Assembly (NCBI GenBank): GCA_031363945.1
Contig: JANLVJ010000029.1
Span: 62,001 to 126,000 of the forward strand
Source of the DNA: JANLVJ01 sp031363945
GTDB taxonomy: Bacteria; Bacteroidota; Bacteroidia; Sphingobacteriales; Sphingobacteriaceae
DNA: 64,000 bases
Direction of reading: 5' to 3'
A program made the position numbers and the translations under genes. Of the stretch, positions 45,692 to 54,971 are shown piece by piece. The notes under the pieces were generated by a model, which did not search any database, had not been told where the DNA came from, and saw only the letters and a program-made list of their open reading frames with translations. Every line of letters begins with the position of its first letter. Within the stretch, counting starts at the first letter, position 1.

Positions 45692-46990
45692 TTACCTGGA
45701 TTCTTCTATTTTTATTTTTCTGTTTTTTATCTTTTCCTGCTGTATCAATAACAATGTACTCTCAAGTTTTACTGTTTTGATGGCGGCATAAGAGCTATGA
45801 TCTAACACTTCTACCAAACCCAGCTGCTCTTTCTGAAGACCACCTTTTTTCAATAGAAGGCCTACTATATCCATCTTGTTTATTTTATCTTTTCTTCCTG
45901 CTCCAAGATATAGGGTTGACCATTCTGTTTGACCAGGATGAACATCTTTGATTGGTAATGCTTCAATCGGTGGCTGAGCCATCAAAAATGATGGAAGCTC
46001 TTCTTCCATCAGCAATATATATGAAGTACCGCTTGCATGCATTCTGGCTGTACGACCATTTCTATGAATGAATGCCTCTTCTGTAGGTAACTGATAGTGA
46101 ATAATGTAGTCTATGTCAGGAATATCAAGACCTCGTGAAGCAAGGTCAGTGGTAATAAGTAGCTGATGACTGCCATTTCTGAATTTCAATAAGGCTTTTT
46201 CCCTATCTTCCTGTTCCATACCACCATGAAATATACCATGAGCAATCTGTTTTTTAAACAGGTGTTCAGAAATTCGTTCAACCGCTTCACGATGATTACA
46301 AAAAACCAGACTTGCCTTATTTCCAATTTTACAGATCAGTGAGTAAAGGGTATCTACCTTATCTTCAGATTTTGAAATAATCGTTTTTAAAGTTATGTCA
46401 GGCGTACTTTTACTATCCTTGAGGTAATTAACTTCTACCGCATTTCTTACACCGGTAAAGTCAGGGATTTCAGGCATATCTGTAGCTGAAGTAAGCATTC
46501 TGCGCTTCAAATTCGGCAAGTCATAAATGATAAATGACATGTCGTCTTGAAAGCCAAATTCAAGTGCTTTATCAAACTCATCAAGTACCAAAAATTTCAC
46601 GTCAGCAGTATTAAAGTTAGCATGTCTTACGTGGTATGCCAGTCTGCCTGGCGTTCCGATGAGTACTGCCGGGGGCTGGGCAAGATTGTTTTTTTCTGTT
46701 TTAATATCATGACCACCGTAACAGCAATTAACTTTAAATCCGGTATTCATCTGTTTAAATACCTGCTCAATCTGTAAAGCTAATTCCCTTGAGGGTACCA
46801 GGATTAATGCCTGAACTTCTTTTTCATCTTTATTCAGGCTTTGTAGTAAAGGAAGTAAAAAGGCAAGTGTTTTACCTGAGCCGGTTGGTGAAAGTAATAC
46901 CAGATCTCGCGACGAATCTGAATTTAATACTTCCATCTGCATATTTTTTAACGCGCTAAAACCGAATTTTTCAAGTATCTCCCTAACCAT
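45692..46990 (-). CDS. DEAD/DEAH-box RNA helicase, DbpA-like
   Basis: A 432-residue RNA helicase without a long tail. Motifs are SPTGSGKT, PSRELA, TPGR, DEFD instead of DEAD, TSAT, SRGLDI and HRNGRTAR; the short C-terminal domain (about 330-432) resembles the DbpA RNA-binding region. DEFD in motif II is a common variant in this group. It is divergent from htpG, with 195 bases between. Probably assists ribosome assembly or RNA remodelling in the cytoplasm; the precise target is unknown. Confidence 0.86.
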   Translation of the reverse strand: MVREILEKFGFSALKNMQMEVLNSDSSRDLVLLSPTGSGKTLAFLLPLLQSLNKDEKEVQALILVPSRELALQIEQVFKQMNTGFKVNCCYGGHDIKTEKNNLAQPPAVLIGTPGRLAYHVRHANFNTADVKFLVLDEFDKALEFGFQDDMSFIIYDLPNLKRRMLTSATDMPEIPDFTGVRNAVEVNYLKDSKSTPDITLKTIISKSEDKVDTLYSLICKIGNKASLVFCNHREAVERISEHLFKKQIAHGIFHGGMEQEDREKALLKFRNGSHQLLITTDLASRGLDIPDIDYIIHYQLPTEEAFIHRNGRTARMHASGTSYILLMEEELPSFLMAQPPIEALPIKDVHPGQTEWSTLYLGAGRKDKINKMDIVGLLLKKGGLQKEQLGLVEVLDHSSYAAIKTVKLESTLLLIQQEKIKNRKIKIEESR

Positions 46991-47117
46991 TCAATAAAAT
47001 TTTTATAAAGGTAAAAAAATTGAGTAGTCTATTTTTACGTTCTCTGTTTGAAGCCCGCATGATCTTCTTATTATCAGATTTAAAGGCAAGATTCATTTAA
47101 GAATGAACTAAAAGTTG

Positions 47118-47132
47118 CTGACAAACTGACAG
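47118..47132 (+). promoter_or_regulatory. Possible heat-shock control element before htpG
   Basis: CTGACAAACTGACAG lies 54 bases before the htpG start and is followed by ATTGG and a T-run. It resembles the CTGACA-type elements I recall before chaperone genes in Bacteroidota. It is a direct repeat rather than a perfect inverted repeat, so the call is weak. Confidence 0.3.
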
Positions 47133-47185
47133 ATTGGTTTTTTTGGCTCAGCTATTGAAAAGAACTTTTAAATAATTTTAATGTT

Positions 47186-49072
47186 ATGCAAGAAAAAGGA
47201 ACAATTTCAATTCATACAGAAAACATATTCCCCATTATTAAGAAGTTTTTATACTCTGATAATGAAATCTTCTTACGTGAACTTGTCTCAAATGCTGTAG
47301 ATGCCACTCAAAAGTTAAAACGCCTGGCTTCAATGGGGCAGTTTACTGGTGAACTAGGTGAACTCAAGGTTGAGATTTCAGTTGACGAAGAAAAAAAGAC
47401 GATTACTGTTTCTGACAGGGGGTTGGGAATGACTGCTGAAGAAATCAAAAAATACATCAATCAGATTGCCTTTTCAGGGGCTACTGAATTTGTTGAGAAA
47501 TTCAAAGAGGCTAAAGATGCAAATGAAATCATTGGTCGATTCGGGCTTGGTTTCTATTCAGCATTCATGGTTGCCGATCAGGTTGAAATTCTATCATTAA
47601 GTTATCAGACAGGTTCTGAGCCTGTTCGTTGGATTTGTGATGGCAGTACAGAGTTCGAAATTTCTGAAGGTACCCGTACTGAACGTGGTACTGATATAAT
47701 CCTTCACATCAATGCTGAATCTGAAGAATTCCTTCAAAAGCGTAGGCTTCAGGAGATTCTTGATAAATATTGTAAGTTTCTTCCGGTGCCAATTCAGCTG
47801 GGTACTAAGACAAAGTCTGAACCTGATGGAGAAGATGAAGAAGGTAAGGCAAAATATAAAGAGGTTGAGGTTCCCAATATTATTAATAACACCACTCCTA
47901 TCTGGACAAAAGCTCCATCTGAGCTAACTGATGAAGACTACCTGAATTTTTACAGGGAATTATATCCATTCTCAGAAGAACCACTTTTTTGGATTCACCT
48001 GAATGTTGACTACCCTTTTAATCTTACAGGTGTTCTTTATTTTCCTAAACTTAAAAATGATTTTGAACCATCAAGAAATAAAATAAAGCTTTATTCAAGA
48101 CAGGTATTTATTACAGATGAAGTAAAAGACATTGTACCTGACTTTTTGATGATGCTTCACGGAGTTATTGATTCTCCAGATATTCCATTGAATGTGTCTC
48201 GTAGTTTCCTGCAGGCTGACAGCAATGTTAAAAAGATCAATACCTATATAACCAAGAAGGTAGCCGACAAGCTTTCTGAACTTTTCAGAAAAGACCGTAA
48301 GGCGTATGATTCAAAATGGTCAGATATAGGAATCTTTGTCAAATATGGTATGATCAGTGAAGATAAATTCTACGATAAAGCCCGTGAATTCACCTTGCTT
48401 GAAAATACGGTATCAGAACTCTACACCCTTGATGAGTATCATGAAAAAGTTCAGGCCCTGCAAACTGATAAAGATGGTAAGATTGTTTACCTCTACACGA
48501 CTGATCCTGGAAAGCAAGATGCATTTATTCAATCGGCCAATAAAAAGGAATATGATGTTCTGCTTATGAATACGCCCATCGACAGCCACTTTATACAGCA
48601 TATGGAGTCAAAGCTTGAAAATACTTCGTTGAAGCGTGTTGATGCCGATGTGATTAGCAAGCTGATTCAGAAAGATGATGCATTTGCTCATATTCTTTCT
48701 GAAGAACAAACGGTAAAAGTAAAGGCAGTATTTGAAAAAGCTATTTCAAAACCTAATATGAATGTTGAAATAGAAAGTTTGAAGCCTGAAGAACCTCCTG
48801 TGACGATTACCATGGATGAATTTATGCGACGTATGAAAGATATGGCCCGTACAGGTGGAGGCGGAATGAGCTTCTATGGTAGCATGCCAGATCATTATAA
48901 GGTTACTATCAATGCCAATCATCCTTTAATCACACGCATTGCAAATTCTGACGATGAAGAAGAGCAGTCAAAACTTTCAAAACAAGCCTTTGATCTGGCC
49001 CTGTTGTCACAGGGTTTATTAGTTGGAGCTGAACTGACTGAGTTTGTAAACAGAAGCGTCTCACTAATCTAA
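47186..49072 (+). CDS. htpG: Chaperone HtpG (Hsp90)
   Basis: A 628-residue cytoplasmic ATP-dependent chaperone. The GHKL ATPase domain has FLRELVSNAVDATQKLK (N-box) and VSDRGLGMTAEEI (the catalytic D-x-G-x-G), and the EIIGRFGLGFYSAFMVAD lid segment. The middle domain contains the EEPLFWIHLNVDYPFNLTG and SRNKIKLYSRQVFI parts, and the C-terminal dimerisation domain is present. It resembles the common bacterial length. Two hairpins follow the stop codon. Confidence 0.95.
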   Translation: MQEKGTISIHTENIFPIIKKFLYSDNEIFLRELVSNAVDATQKLKRLASMGQFTGELGELKVEISVDEEKKTITVSDRGLGMTAEEIKKYINQIAFSGATEFVEKFKEAKDANEIIGRFGLGFYSAFMVADQVEILSLSYQTGSEPVRWICDGSTEFEISEGTRTERGTDIILHINAESEEFLQKRRLQEILDKYCKFLPVPIQLGTKTKSEPDGEDEEGKAKYKEVEVPNIINNTTPIWTKAPSELTDEDYLNFYRELYPFSEEPLFWIHLNVDYPFNLTGVLYFPKLKNDFEPSRNKIKLYSRQVFITDEVKDIVPDFLMMLHGVIDSPDIPLNVSRSFLQADSNVKKINTYITKKVADKLSELFRKDRKAYDSKWSDIGIFVKYGMISEDKFYDKAREFTLLENTVSELYTLDEYHEKVQALQTDKDGKIVYLYTTDPGKQDAFIQSANKKEYDVLLMNTPIDSHFIQHMESKLENTSLKRVDADVISKLIQKDDAFAHILSEEQTVKVKAVFEKAISKPNMNVEIESLKPEEPPVTITMDEFMRRMKDMARTGGGGMSFYGSMPDHYKVTINANHPLITRIANSDDEEEQSKLSKQAFDLALLSQGLLVGAELTEFVNRSVSLI

Positions 49073-49078
49073 TCAAGT

Positions 49079-49130
49079 CTGGTTTGAGATGGTCTTGATT
49101 AAATATAATTTTCACGCTATCTTAAACCAG
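49079..49130 (+). terminator. First hairpin after htpG
   Basis: CTGGTTTGAGAT (49079-49090) pairs with ATCTTAAACCAG (49119-49130) over 12 bp with one wobble and a 28-base loop, beginning seven bases after the stop codon. No T-run follows, so it may be an RNA-stabilising structure more than a terminator. Confidence 0.4.
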
Positions 49131-49146
49131 CAAAGCCTTATCATTC

Positions 49147-49181
49147 AAAGCCCCCAAAATCAGTAAGACTCTGGGGGCTTT
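49147..49181. terminator. Intrinsic terminator after htpG
   Basis: AAAGCCCCCA (49147-49156) and TGGGGGCTTT (49172-49181) form a perfect 10-bp stem with a 15-base loop. It is a strong G+C-rich hairpin with A/T flanks on both sides. Confidence 0.85.
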
Positions 49182-49282
49182 ATCGAAACAAAAATAAATA
49201 CATAATGTCTCATTCAGACTCAGAATGAGGAACTTAAATCAATTATTTCGTAAAAGAGTAATAATGCTCTTTAGTGGTTTAA

Positions 49283-49432
49283 TTAACTGAACTGAACACG
49301 GTACTAATAAGTTCCCTGAGATTAGGAATCACCACGAAAACCCTCATTCCATTCATTATTGTAATTCCTGCTACTCATTACAATTCTACCCGAAAGATCA
49401 AATACATATACTAATTCGGGCAAGTGAGTGGA
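49283..49432 (-). pseudogene. Remnant of a CHU_C / type IX-like C-terminal sorting domain
   Basis: Reading the minus strand in one frame gives LPELVYVFDLSGRIVMSS, RNYNNEWNEGFRGDS, stop, SQGTY, stop, YRVQFS, stop. The order (V-Y-x-x-x-x-G-R-x-V, then YNNEW, then QGTYYYRVQF) matches gliding-motility-associated C-terminal domains of secreted Bacteroidota proteins. Two stops fall where Tyr or other codons would be expected. The parent gene's main body is absent between here and htpG or nagB. Confidence 0.6.
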
Positions 49433-49713
49433 AAAAACAAAAAGTGTTAAAAATTTTAACATCAAACTAAATCCAAACGTTAAACGAAATTACCTTGCTT
49501 TCTATCAAATTTATGTATTCTTTTCGTTACTTTAAAACGTGTTATCTGAGATCAAAAAAACCCTAAAAACAGAAATTAATCGTGGGGAAAGAATAATCAC
49601 ACCATAAAATTTGGAATTTATCTAAAAAATAACCAAAAAAATCCGGCAAATGCCAGAAAGGATGCCATTCTTATTTATAAGTTGTATAAGTTTATCTACT
49701 CAAAATATTCCCT
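49433..49713. other. Gene-free region before nagB
   Basis: A+T-rich, 281 bases, no open frame of note, no hairpin identified. The nagB promoter would be expected here; no clear box seen. Confidence 0.3.
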
Positions 49714-51636
49714 ATGGCTCGTTTAAATCTACTAGAAGAAACCAGGTTTGAAAAATTACCAGTTAGTGTTTATCCTAACCAACAAGAAGCTTCTATTAAG
49801 GTAGCTCATAGGATTAAAGCTTTAATAACCAGTAAACAACAAAAAAACCTGCATGCGGTACTTGGACTTGCTACAGGAATAACTCCAATTCTAGTTTACG
49901 CTGAATTAGTGCGTCTTCATAAAGAGGAAGGACTGAGTTTTGCTAATGTTATCACTTTTAATCTGGATGAATATTTTCCGATGAAGCCATCTGCTGAGCA
50001 AAGCTATGTGACTTTTATGAATGAAAATCTTTTCAAGCATATTGATATTAAACCAGAAAACGTACATATTCCAAAAGGAACACTCTCTCAGGATGATGTT
50101 TTTGCATTTTGCATGAATTATGAAAGGCAGATAACAGAACTCGGTGGTCTTGATTTACAGATTTTAGGTATTGGTAGAACTGGACATATCGGATTCAATG
50201 AACCTGGATCTGCCCCAAATTCAGGTACCCGCTTAGTTACACTCGATAACCTAACCCGACTCGATGCGGCACGTGACTTTGGTGGTAAAGAAAATGTACC
50301 TCTAAAGGCTGTAACGATGGGTATTGGTACAATTTTCAAGGCAAGAGAAATTATTCTGATGGCATGGAGTAAGAAGAAAGCGCCAATCATTAAAAAGGCC
50401 GTTGAAGGTGATATATCTGCAGATGTTCCAGCTACTTATCTGCAACTTTCTGACCACGTTGAATTTATCCTTGATCAGGATGCAGCCTCTGATTTAACTC
50501 GCTTTGACAAGCCCTGGCTCGTAAAAGACTGTTTCTGGGATATGCAGTTAAAAAAGAAAGCTGTAATCTGGTTAGCTGGAGCAGTAGAGAAACCAGTACT
50601 GAAATTAACTGAAGAAGACTATAACAAGCATGGCATGGCACAGCTTGCCGTGGAGCAAGGACCTGTTTACAGTATAAATATTGATATTTTCAATAAAATA
50701 CAACATACCATTACCGGTTGGCCTGGGGGTAAACCCAATGCCAGTGATTCAGAAAGACCAGAAAGAGCCGAACCAGCGCTAAAAAGATCAATTATTTTTT
50801 CGCCACATCCAGATGATGACGTAATTTCTATGGGCGGTACATTAATTCGCCTGGTAGATCAGGGGCATGATGTACATGTCGCATATCAGACTTCTGGCAA
50901 CACTGCCGTATGGGACGATGACGTATTAAGGTATCTTGAATTTGCCATTGACTTCAATAAAAATATAAATGAAGATAATACCACCTTGCAACGCATATAT
51001 GAAGAAAGCAGGCGGTTTTTAGAGACCAAACAACCAAATCAGCTTGACACTGAAGATGTAAAAAATGTTAAAGGTTTTATTCGCAAATCTGAAGCAATTT
51101 CTGGAGCCAGATATGCAGGGTTAACAGACGATCATATTCATTTTATGGCCTTGCCTTTTTATGAAACAGGTAAAACCAAGAAAAATTCTGTGACCGATAA
51201 AGATATAGAATTGACAATGACATTACTTCAAAAAGTTAAGCCACAGCAAATCTTTACAGCAGGTGATTTTTCTGACCCTCATGGAACACATATTGTTTGC
51301 TTCAAGATTATTCTTGAAGCCCTGAAACGCTTAAAATTAACTGAAAACTGGGTTGATGATTGCTGGCTCTGGATGTACCGCGGTGCCTGGAATGAATTTG
51401 AAATTCATGAAATTGAGATGGCAGTACCTCTTTCTCCCCAAGAGGTGATTCGTAAACGCATGGCAATTTTTAAACACCAGTCTCAGAAAGATGTACCTGT
51501 TTTTCCGGGTGATGATTCACGTGAGTTTTGGGTACGTGCTGAAGATAGAAACAGGGATACCGCCAGAGGATATGATCGCCTGGGTCTGGCTGAATATGAA
51601 GCTATGGAGGCTTTTGTTAGATGGAAGTTCAATTAA
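49714..51636 (+). CDS. nagB: Glucosamine-6-phosphate deaminase fused to LmbE/PIG-L deacetylase-like domain
   Basis: A 640-residue two-domain protein. The first domain (about residues 10-280) is NagB: VLGLATGITPILVYAELV, the NLDEYFPM block around 84-90 and GIGRTGHIGFNEPGS around 152. It converts glucosamine-6-phosphate to fructose-6-phosphate and ammonia. The second domain (about 355-600) has FSPHPDDDVISMGGTLIRL (HPDDD at about 364-368) and GDFSDPHGTH, the metal motif of PIG-L/LmbE zinc deacetylases. Such fusions occur in Bacteroidota and may couple deacetylation and deamination, but the LmbE substrate is not known. Standalone gene. Confidence 0.9.
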   Translation: MARLNLLEETRFEKLPVSVYPNQQEASIKVAHRIKALITSKQQKNLHAVLGLATGITPILVYAELVRLHKEEGLSFANVITFNLDEYFPMKPSAEQSYVTFMNENLFKHIDIKPENVHIPKGTLSQDDVFAFCMNYERQITELGGLDLQILGIGRTGHIGFNEPGSAPNSGTRLVTLDNLTRLDAARDFGGKENVPLKAVTMGIGTIFKAREIILMAWSKKKAPIIKKAVEGDISADVPATYLQLSDHVEFILDQDAASDLTRFDKPWLVKDCFWDMQLKKKAVIWLAGAVEKPVLKLTEEDYNKHGMAQLAVEQGPVYSINIDIFNKIQHTITGWPGGKPNASDSERPERAEPALKRSIIFSPHPDDDVISMGGTLIRLVDQGHDVHVAYQTSGNTAVWDDDVLRYLEFAIDFNKNINEDNTTLQRIYEESRRFLETKQPNQLDTEDVKNVKGFIRKSEAISGARYAGLTDDHIHFMALPFYETGKTKKNSVTDKDIELTMTLLQKVKPQQIFTAGDFSDPHGTHIVCFKIILEALKRLKLTENWVDDCWLWMYRGAWNEFEIHEIEMAVPLSPQEVIRKRMAIFKHQSQKDVPVFPGDDSREFWVRAEDRNRDTARGYDRLGLAEYEAMEAFVRWKFN

Positions 51637-51677
51637 GCGTTAGAAGCGGCTTTGAATTATCAGGAGGGGGTTAATAT

Positions 51678-52577
51678 TTAAAAAATCGGCACTTTAAGAT
51701 TTTTAATCTTTCGCATCAGATGCCTAAAAATTGATTTCTTAATTTTCCAGGAACGATTTAATTTTAATCCTGACATTTTACTGTACTTACTACTCCACTC
51801 AACCGAATTATGAGCATGCCAGGTTAGATATCCTTTATGTACAAATCTTCCAAATAAGTCCCAAGGCTTGGGAGATCCTGAAAAATGCAGTATGGCTAGA
51901 TTTATATTCGCTGGTACAAGAGAGCCTGGTTCCCAGAGTTTATTAAAAGCAGGATCAAGATGGGCAAAGCTTCCTTCACAGATAGCGTTTAACAAGGTTT
52001 GATCGTGAGAAGTTAATTCATCAGGAAACTTATCGGCAAGTTTTTTCCACTTATCATCCATAGCTGTTTCACGCCATTTCCTGAGATTAAAGAGCAAGAC
52101 TCCAGAATTAAAATATTCCATATCAGAATTCCAGTTAAGTCTTTTTTCAAAAAAAGAATGGTCAAGTGAGTATTGTATTTTACAACCAAAGGTTGCAGCA
52201 ATAACCTCATTTCTGAAATCATAATTATTCAAAAGTAGAATATCAATAAGTATAATAAGATCTGAATCTAAATAAAGAGCACTATCATTTTTTATAATAC
52301 CAGGAATTAAAAGGCGGCCGTAATTCGTATAATCACCGTGCAATGATTTTAAGTGCCCAAATATTTTTACCGGATCGAAATCAATAAAATAGATTTCGCC
52401 TGAGAATAGCTCCTTTTGAAGCAAACTTTCAATATTATTCTTGTCACTGAGATCAAGTGATGCACACAAAAAATGCAGCTTCAGCTGGCTACTGTCTGAA
52501 CAATTTCTGACAAGTGAAATCAGGGTTGCACCGAGTCCTTCCAGGCCCAGTTTGTTAATATTAAAAACAATATCCAT
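51678..52577 (-). CDS. Glycosyltransferase family 8 protein
   Basis: A 299-residue retaining glycosyltransferase. The GT-A fold has LGLEGLGATLISLVRNCSD at the start, the metal-binding DSD in ALYLDSDLIILIDI (about residue 98) and the acceptor-side block WNSDMEYFNSGVLLFNLRKW; later LAILHFSGSPKPWD is typical of GT8. Probably adds a sugar to a surface polysaccharide or lipooligosaccharide. The GT8 pseudogene at 60588 shows related blocks (YFNSGVL). It is followed by a sugar dehydrogenase gene on the same strand, 30 bases upstream of this start. Confidence 0.85.
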   Translation of the reverse strand: MDIVFNINKLGLEGLGATLISLVRNCSDSSQLKLHFLCASLDLSDKNNIESLLQKELFSGEIYFIDFDPVKIFGHLKSLHGDYTNYGRLLIPGIIKNDSALYLDSDLIILIDILLLNNYDFRNEVIAATFGCKIQYSLDHSFFEKRLNWNSDMEYFNSGVLLFNLRKWRETAMDDKWKKLADKFPDELTSHDQTLLNAICEGSFAHLDPAFNKLWEPGSLVPANINLAILHFSGSPKPWDLFGRFVHKGYLTWHAHNSVEWSSKYSKMSGLKLNRSWKIKKSIFRHLMRKIKNLKVPIF

Positions 52578-52606
52578 GGTTGTTCCTATTAACCAACCTC
52601 ATAAAA

Positions 52607-53815
52607 TTAATTTACCAGTTTATACAACGCACCTGTCTTATCAAAGGCAGAAGCACCCTTACTTGTCAGATAATAAATTTCACCCGCTTGATCTTGCCCA
52701 AGACTTAATATTCGAATCATTGGCGGTTTATTCTTCAATTGTAATTCAGTACGAGTCCATTTTTGCTGATTTTCTGAAAGGCTGAATAAAGGTCCACTCC
52801 AATCAGCAAAAATATATTTCCCAACGAGTGATTGTATACTTTTACCCCGGTAAACAAACCCACCAGTAATACTGATTCCCATTGGATGGGCGTATTCGTC
52901 AATTGGTTGGATCATACCTGCTTCTTTACAATGCGTTGCAGGATTATAACAATGACTAGCTTCCATTTTACGCCAGCCGTAGTTTCCACCCCTAGTAATG
53001 ATATCAACTTCCTCAAACTTATCCTGACCAACATCACCGCAAAATAAGCGGGGTGTTGACATATCAAACGAAAATCTCCATGGATTGCGTAACCCATATG
53101 CGAAGATTTCTGGTTTCGCGTTTTTTACTTCCTTAAAAGGATTATCGCTGGGTATACTATATGGATTCCCATGATCTACATCAATACGTAAGATTTTGCC
53201 AAGATAAGTCTGCAGGTTTTGACCATTGCCATTTTTACCATGTTCGTCTCCTGCCCCACCGCCATCACCGACGCCAATATAAAGAAATCCATCATGACCA
53301 AATGCCAGCTGACCACCATCATGATTCATTTCTGGTTTACTATAAGACAGGATAATTTTCCCTGAATTAACTGACACAGGAATAAGTTGAGGGCTCATTG
53401 TATATTGAGCAACTATGCTGTTGCAGTTACTGTTCTTTTCTTTGCTGGGAGAGCTGTAGAAAACGAAAAATTTATGATTTTTTGCAAAATCTGGATGTAG
53501 TGCAATTCCCAATAAGCCTCTTTCATCATAACCATCATCAAGCTTAACAATTTTTGATCGAAGATCAAGTAATGGATTAGGTAAAAGCTTTCCATACTGG
53601 ATTATTCTAACAAGACCCTGCTGTTCAAGAATTAAAAGTGTTCCTTTATCATCACCTAGGTCTGCCATACCTGTTGGAGATTGCAAGCCAGCACATATCT
53701 GCTTAAGACTATAAGAAGCATTTTCAGCAGGTATTTTTGCTGGTAGGCTGAAAGCCGTGATGACTGTTACAATACCAATGATTAGCAGCAAATTTATAAT
53801 TGTTTTTTGTAGCAT
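52607..53815 (-). CDS. PQQ-dependent sugar dehydrogenase (glucose/sorbosone type)
   Basis: A 402-residue exported oxidoreductase, six-bladed propeller. Signal peptide region MLQKTIINLLLIIGIVTVITAFSLPAK. It shows GLQSPTGMADLGD, ERGLLGIALHPDFAKN, MNHDGGQLAFGHDGFLYIGVGDGGGAGDEH and the AYGLRNPWRFSFD signature with WRKMEASHCYN, all typical of soluble aldose dehydrogenases. It should oxidise a sugar in the periplasm to a lactone and use PQQ. A PQQ biosynthesis cluster is not in the window. Linked by function (not position) to the lactonase at 35844 and gluconate genes. Confidence 0.88.
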   Translation of the reverse strand: MLQKTIINLLLIIGIVTVITAFSLPAKIPAENASYSLKQICAGLQSPTGMADLGDDKGTLLILEQQGLVRIIQYGKLLPNPLLDLRSKIVKLDDGYDERGLLGIALHPDFAKNHKFFVFYSSPSKEKNSNCNSIVAQYTMSPQLIPVSVNSGKIILSYSKPEMNHDGGQLAFGHDGFLYIGVGDGGGAGDEHGKNGNGQNLQTYLGKILRIDVDHGNPYSIPSDNPFKEVKNAKPEIFAYGLRNPWRFSFDMSTPRLFCGDVGQDKFEEVDIITRGGNYGWRKMEASHCYNPATHCKEAGMIQPIDEYAHPMGISITGGFVYRGKSIQSLVGKYIFADWSGPLFSLSENQQKWTRTELQLKNKPPMIRILSLGQDQAGEIYYLTSKGASAFDKTGALYKLVN

Positions 53816-53898
53816 AAATATTATCTATAGGTTTATTGACTTAACAAAATTAAGTTTTATGTTAGGTATTTTTATGAGACTTTTGTAAATAAGATAAT

Positions 53899-54597
53899 AT
53901 GGTAAACAGTTGTGTAAATACAACTTCTTCAACCAATGATAAGTCTGATTACAATAATGTAGCTTGGTTTTATGATACCCTTGCTCGTATCATCTTTGGA
54001 AAAGCCATTAATAAATCGCAAACTTATTTTTTAAAATTGATTAATCCAGGTTCATCTATCTTGATTGTCGGTGGAGGAACTGGGTGGATTCTTAATGAAA
54101 TCACTCAGCTGCAATCTAATGGGCTTGAAATAGTCTATGTCGAAAAATCATTGAAAATGATTAGAGCTGCTAGCAAAAGACTTACTGGCCTAAATAAAGT
54201 GATATTTATTCATGAGGCCGTAGAAAACAGTGTTTTCAATAAATCTTTCGATATAGTAATCACTTCTTTTGTTTTTGATAGTTTTTCAAATTCAACAATA
54301 AACATTGTTTTTGAAAAACTAGCAGTTAAACTTAAGCCGGGAGGTTTATGGCTTTATTCAGATTTTATAGAATCTAAAAAGCTATGGCATAAACTTTTAC
54401 TAAGCGTTATGTACCAGTTCTTTAAAGTTGTTTGTAAGATAGAAGCAGGTAATTTGCCTGATCTGACTTTATTGTTCAATAAGTTCAATCTTGATCTAAT
54501 AAAAGAGAAAAGCTTTTATGGCAATTTTATTACTGGTAGAATTTATAAGAGTCGATTAGATGACGGCAGATCAGTGGATCAAAAAAAGCGAGATTGA
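53899..54597 (+). CDS. Class I SAM-dependent methyltransferase
   Basis: A 232-residue small-molecule or lipid methyltransferase-like protein. SILIVGGGTGWILNEITQL (motif I, around residue 55) binds S-adenosylmethionine; VYVEKSLKMIRAAS and FDIVITSFVFDSFS follow as motifs II/III. The C-terminal part lacks a clear substrate domain. The family is broad, and no gene name or product could be assigned. The gene is divergent from the sugar dehydrogenase, with 83 bases between. Confidence 0.78.
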   Translation: MVNSCVNTTSSTNDKSDYNNVAWFYDTLARIIFGKAINKSQTYFLKLINPGSSILIVGGGTGWILNEITQLQSNGLEIVYVEKSLKMIRAASKRLTGLNKVIFIHEAVENSVFNKSFDIVITSFVFDSFSNSTINIVFEKLAVKLKPGGLWLYSDFIESKKLWHKLLLSVMYQFFKVVCKIEAGNLPDLTLLFNKFNLDLIKEKSFYGNFITGRIYKSRLDDGRSVDQKKRD

Positions 54598-54971
54598 AAT
54601 GTTATCAGAGAATATGTTTTATGTAATGATCAGCAGTGTACGGGAAGCATCTTATGGCAACCAATAAACAAAATGATGGCCTTGGCATGAACAGCCTGAA
54701 GTAGTAATTTTCTGCAAAAACAGTATTAAAAATTACTCATTTTTTTTTGGGGTATAAAAAAATCAGACGATACCATTTTTGTTACTTAGCTAACAGGTAA
54801 TTTTAATGCCCCAAAGTACATTTTCAACGATATAATTCAATGATCCACCGAGATTAACCAAATGGTAACCTATACTTTACATAAATTTAAAATCATTAAT
54901 CAATTTTTGCATGGTTTTTGTAAAACCAGTTCAGAATTACATTAATATAGTTAACTGAAAACACTTCATTT
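54598..54971. other. Gene-free spacer before the DUF4114 lipoprotein gene
   Basis: 374 bases, A+T-rich with T-runs and many short inverted pieces. No reading frame with coding character, no recognised RNA. A promoter for the following gene is expected; no box is convincing. Confidence 0.3.
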
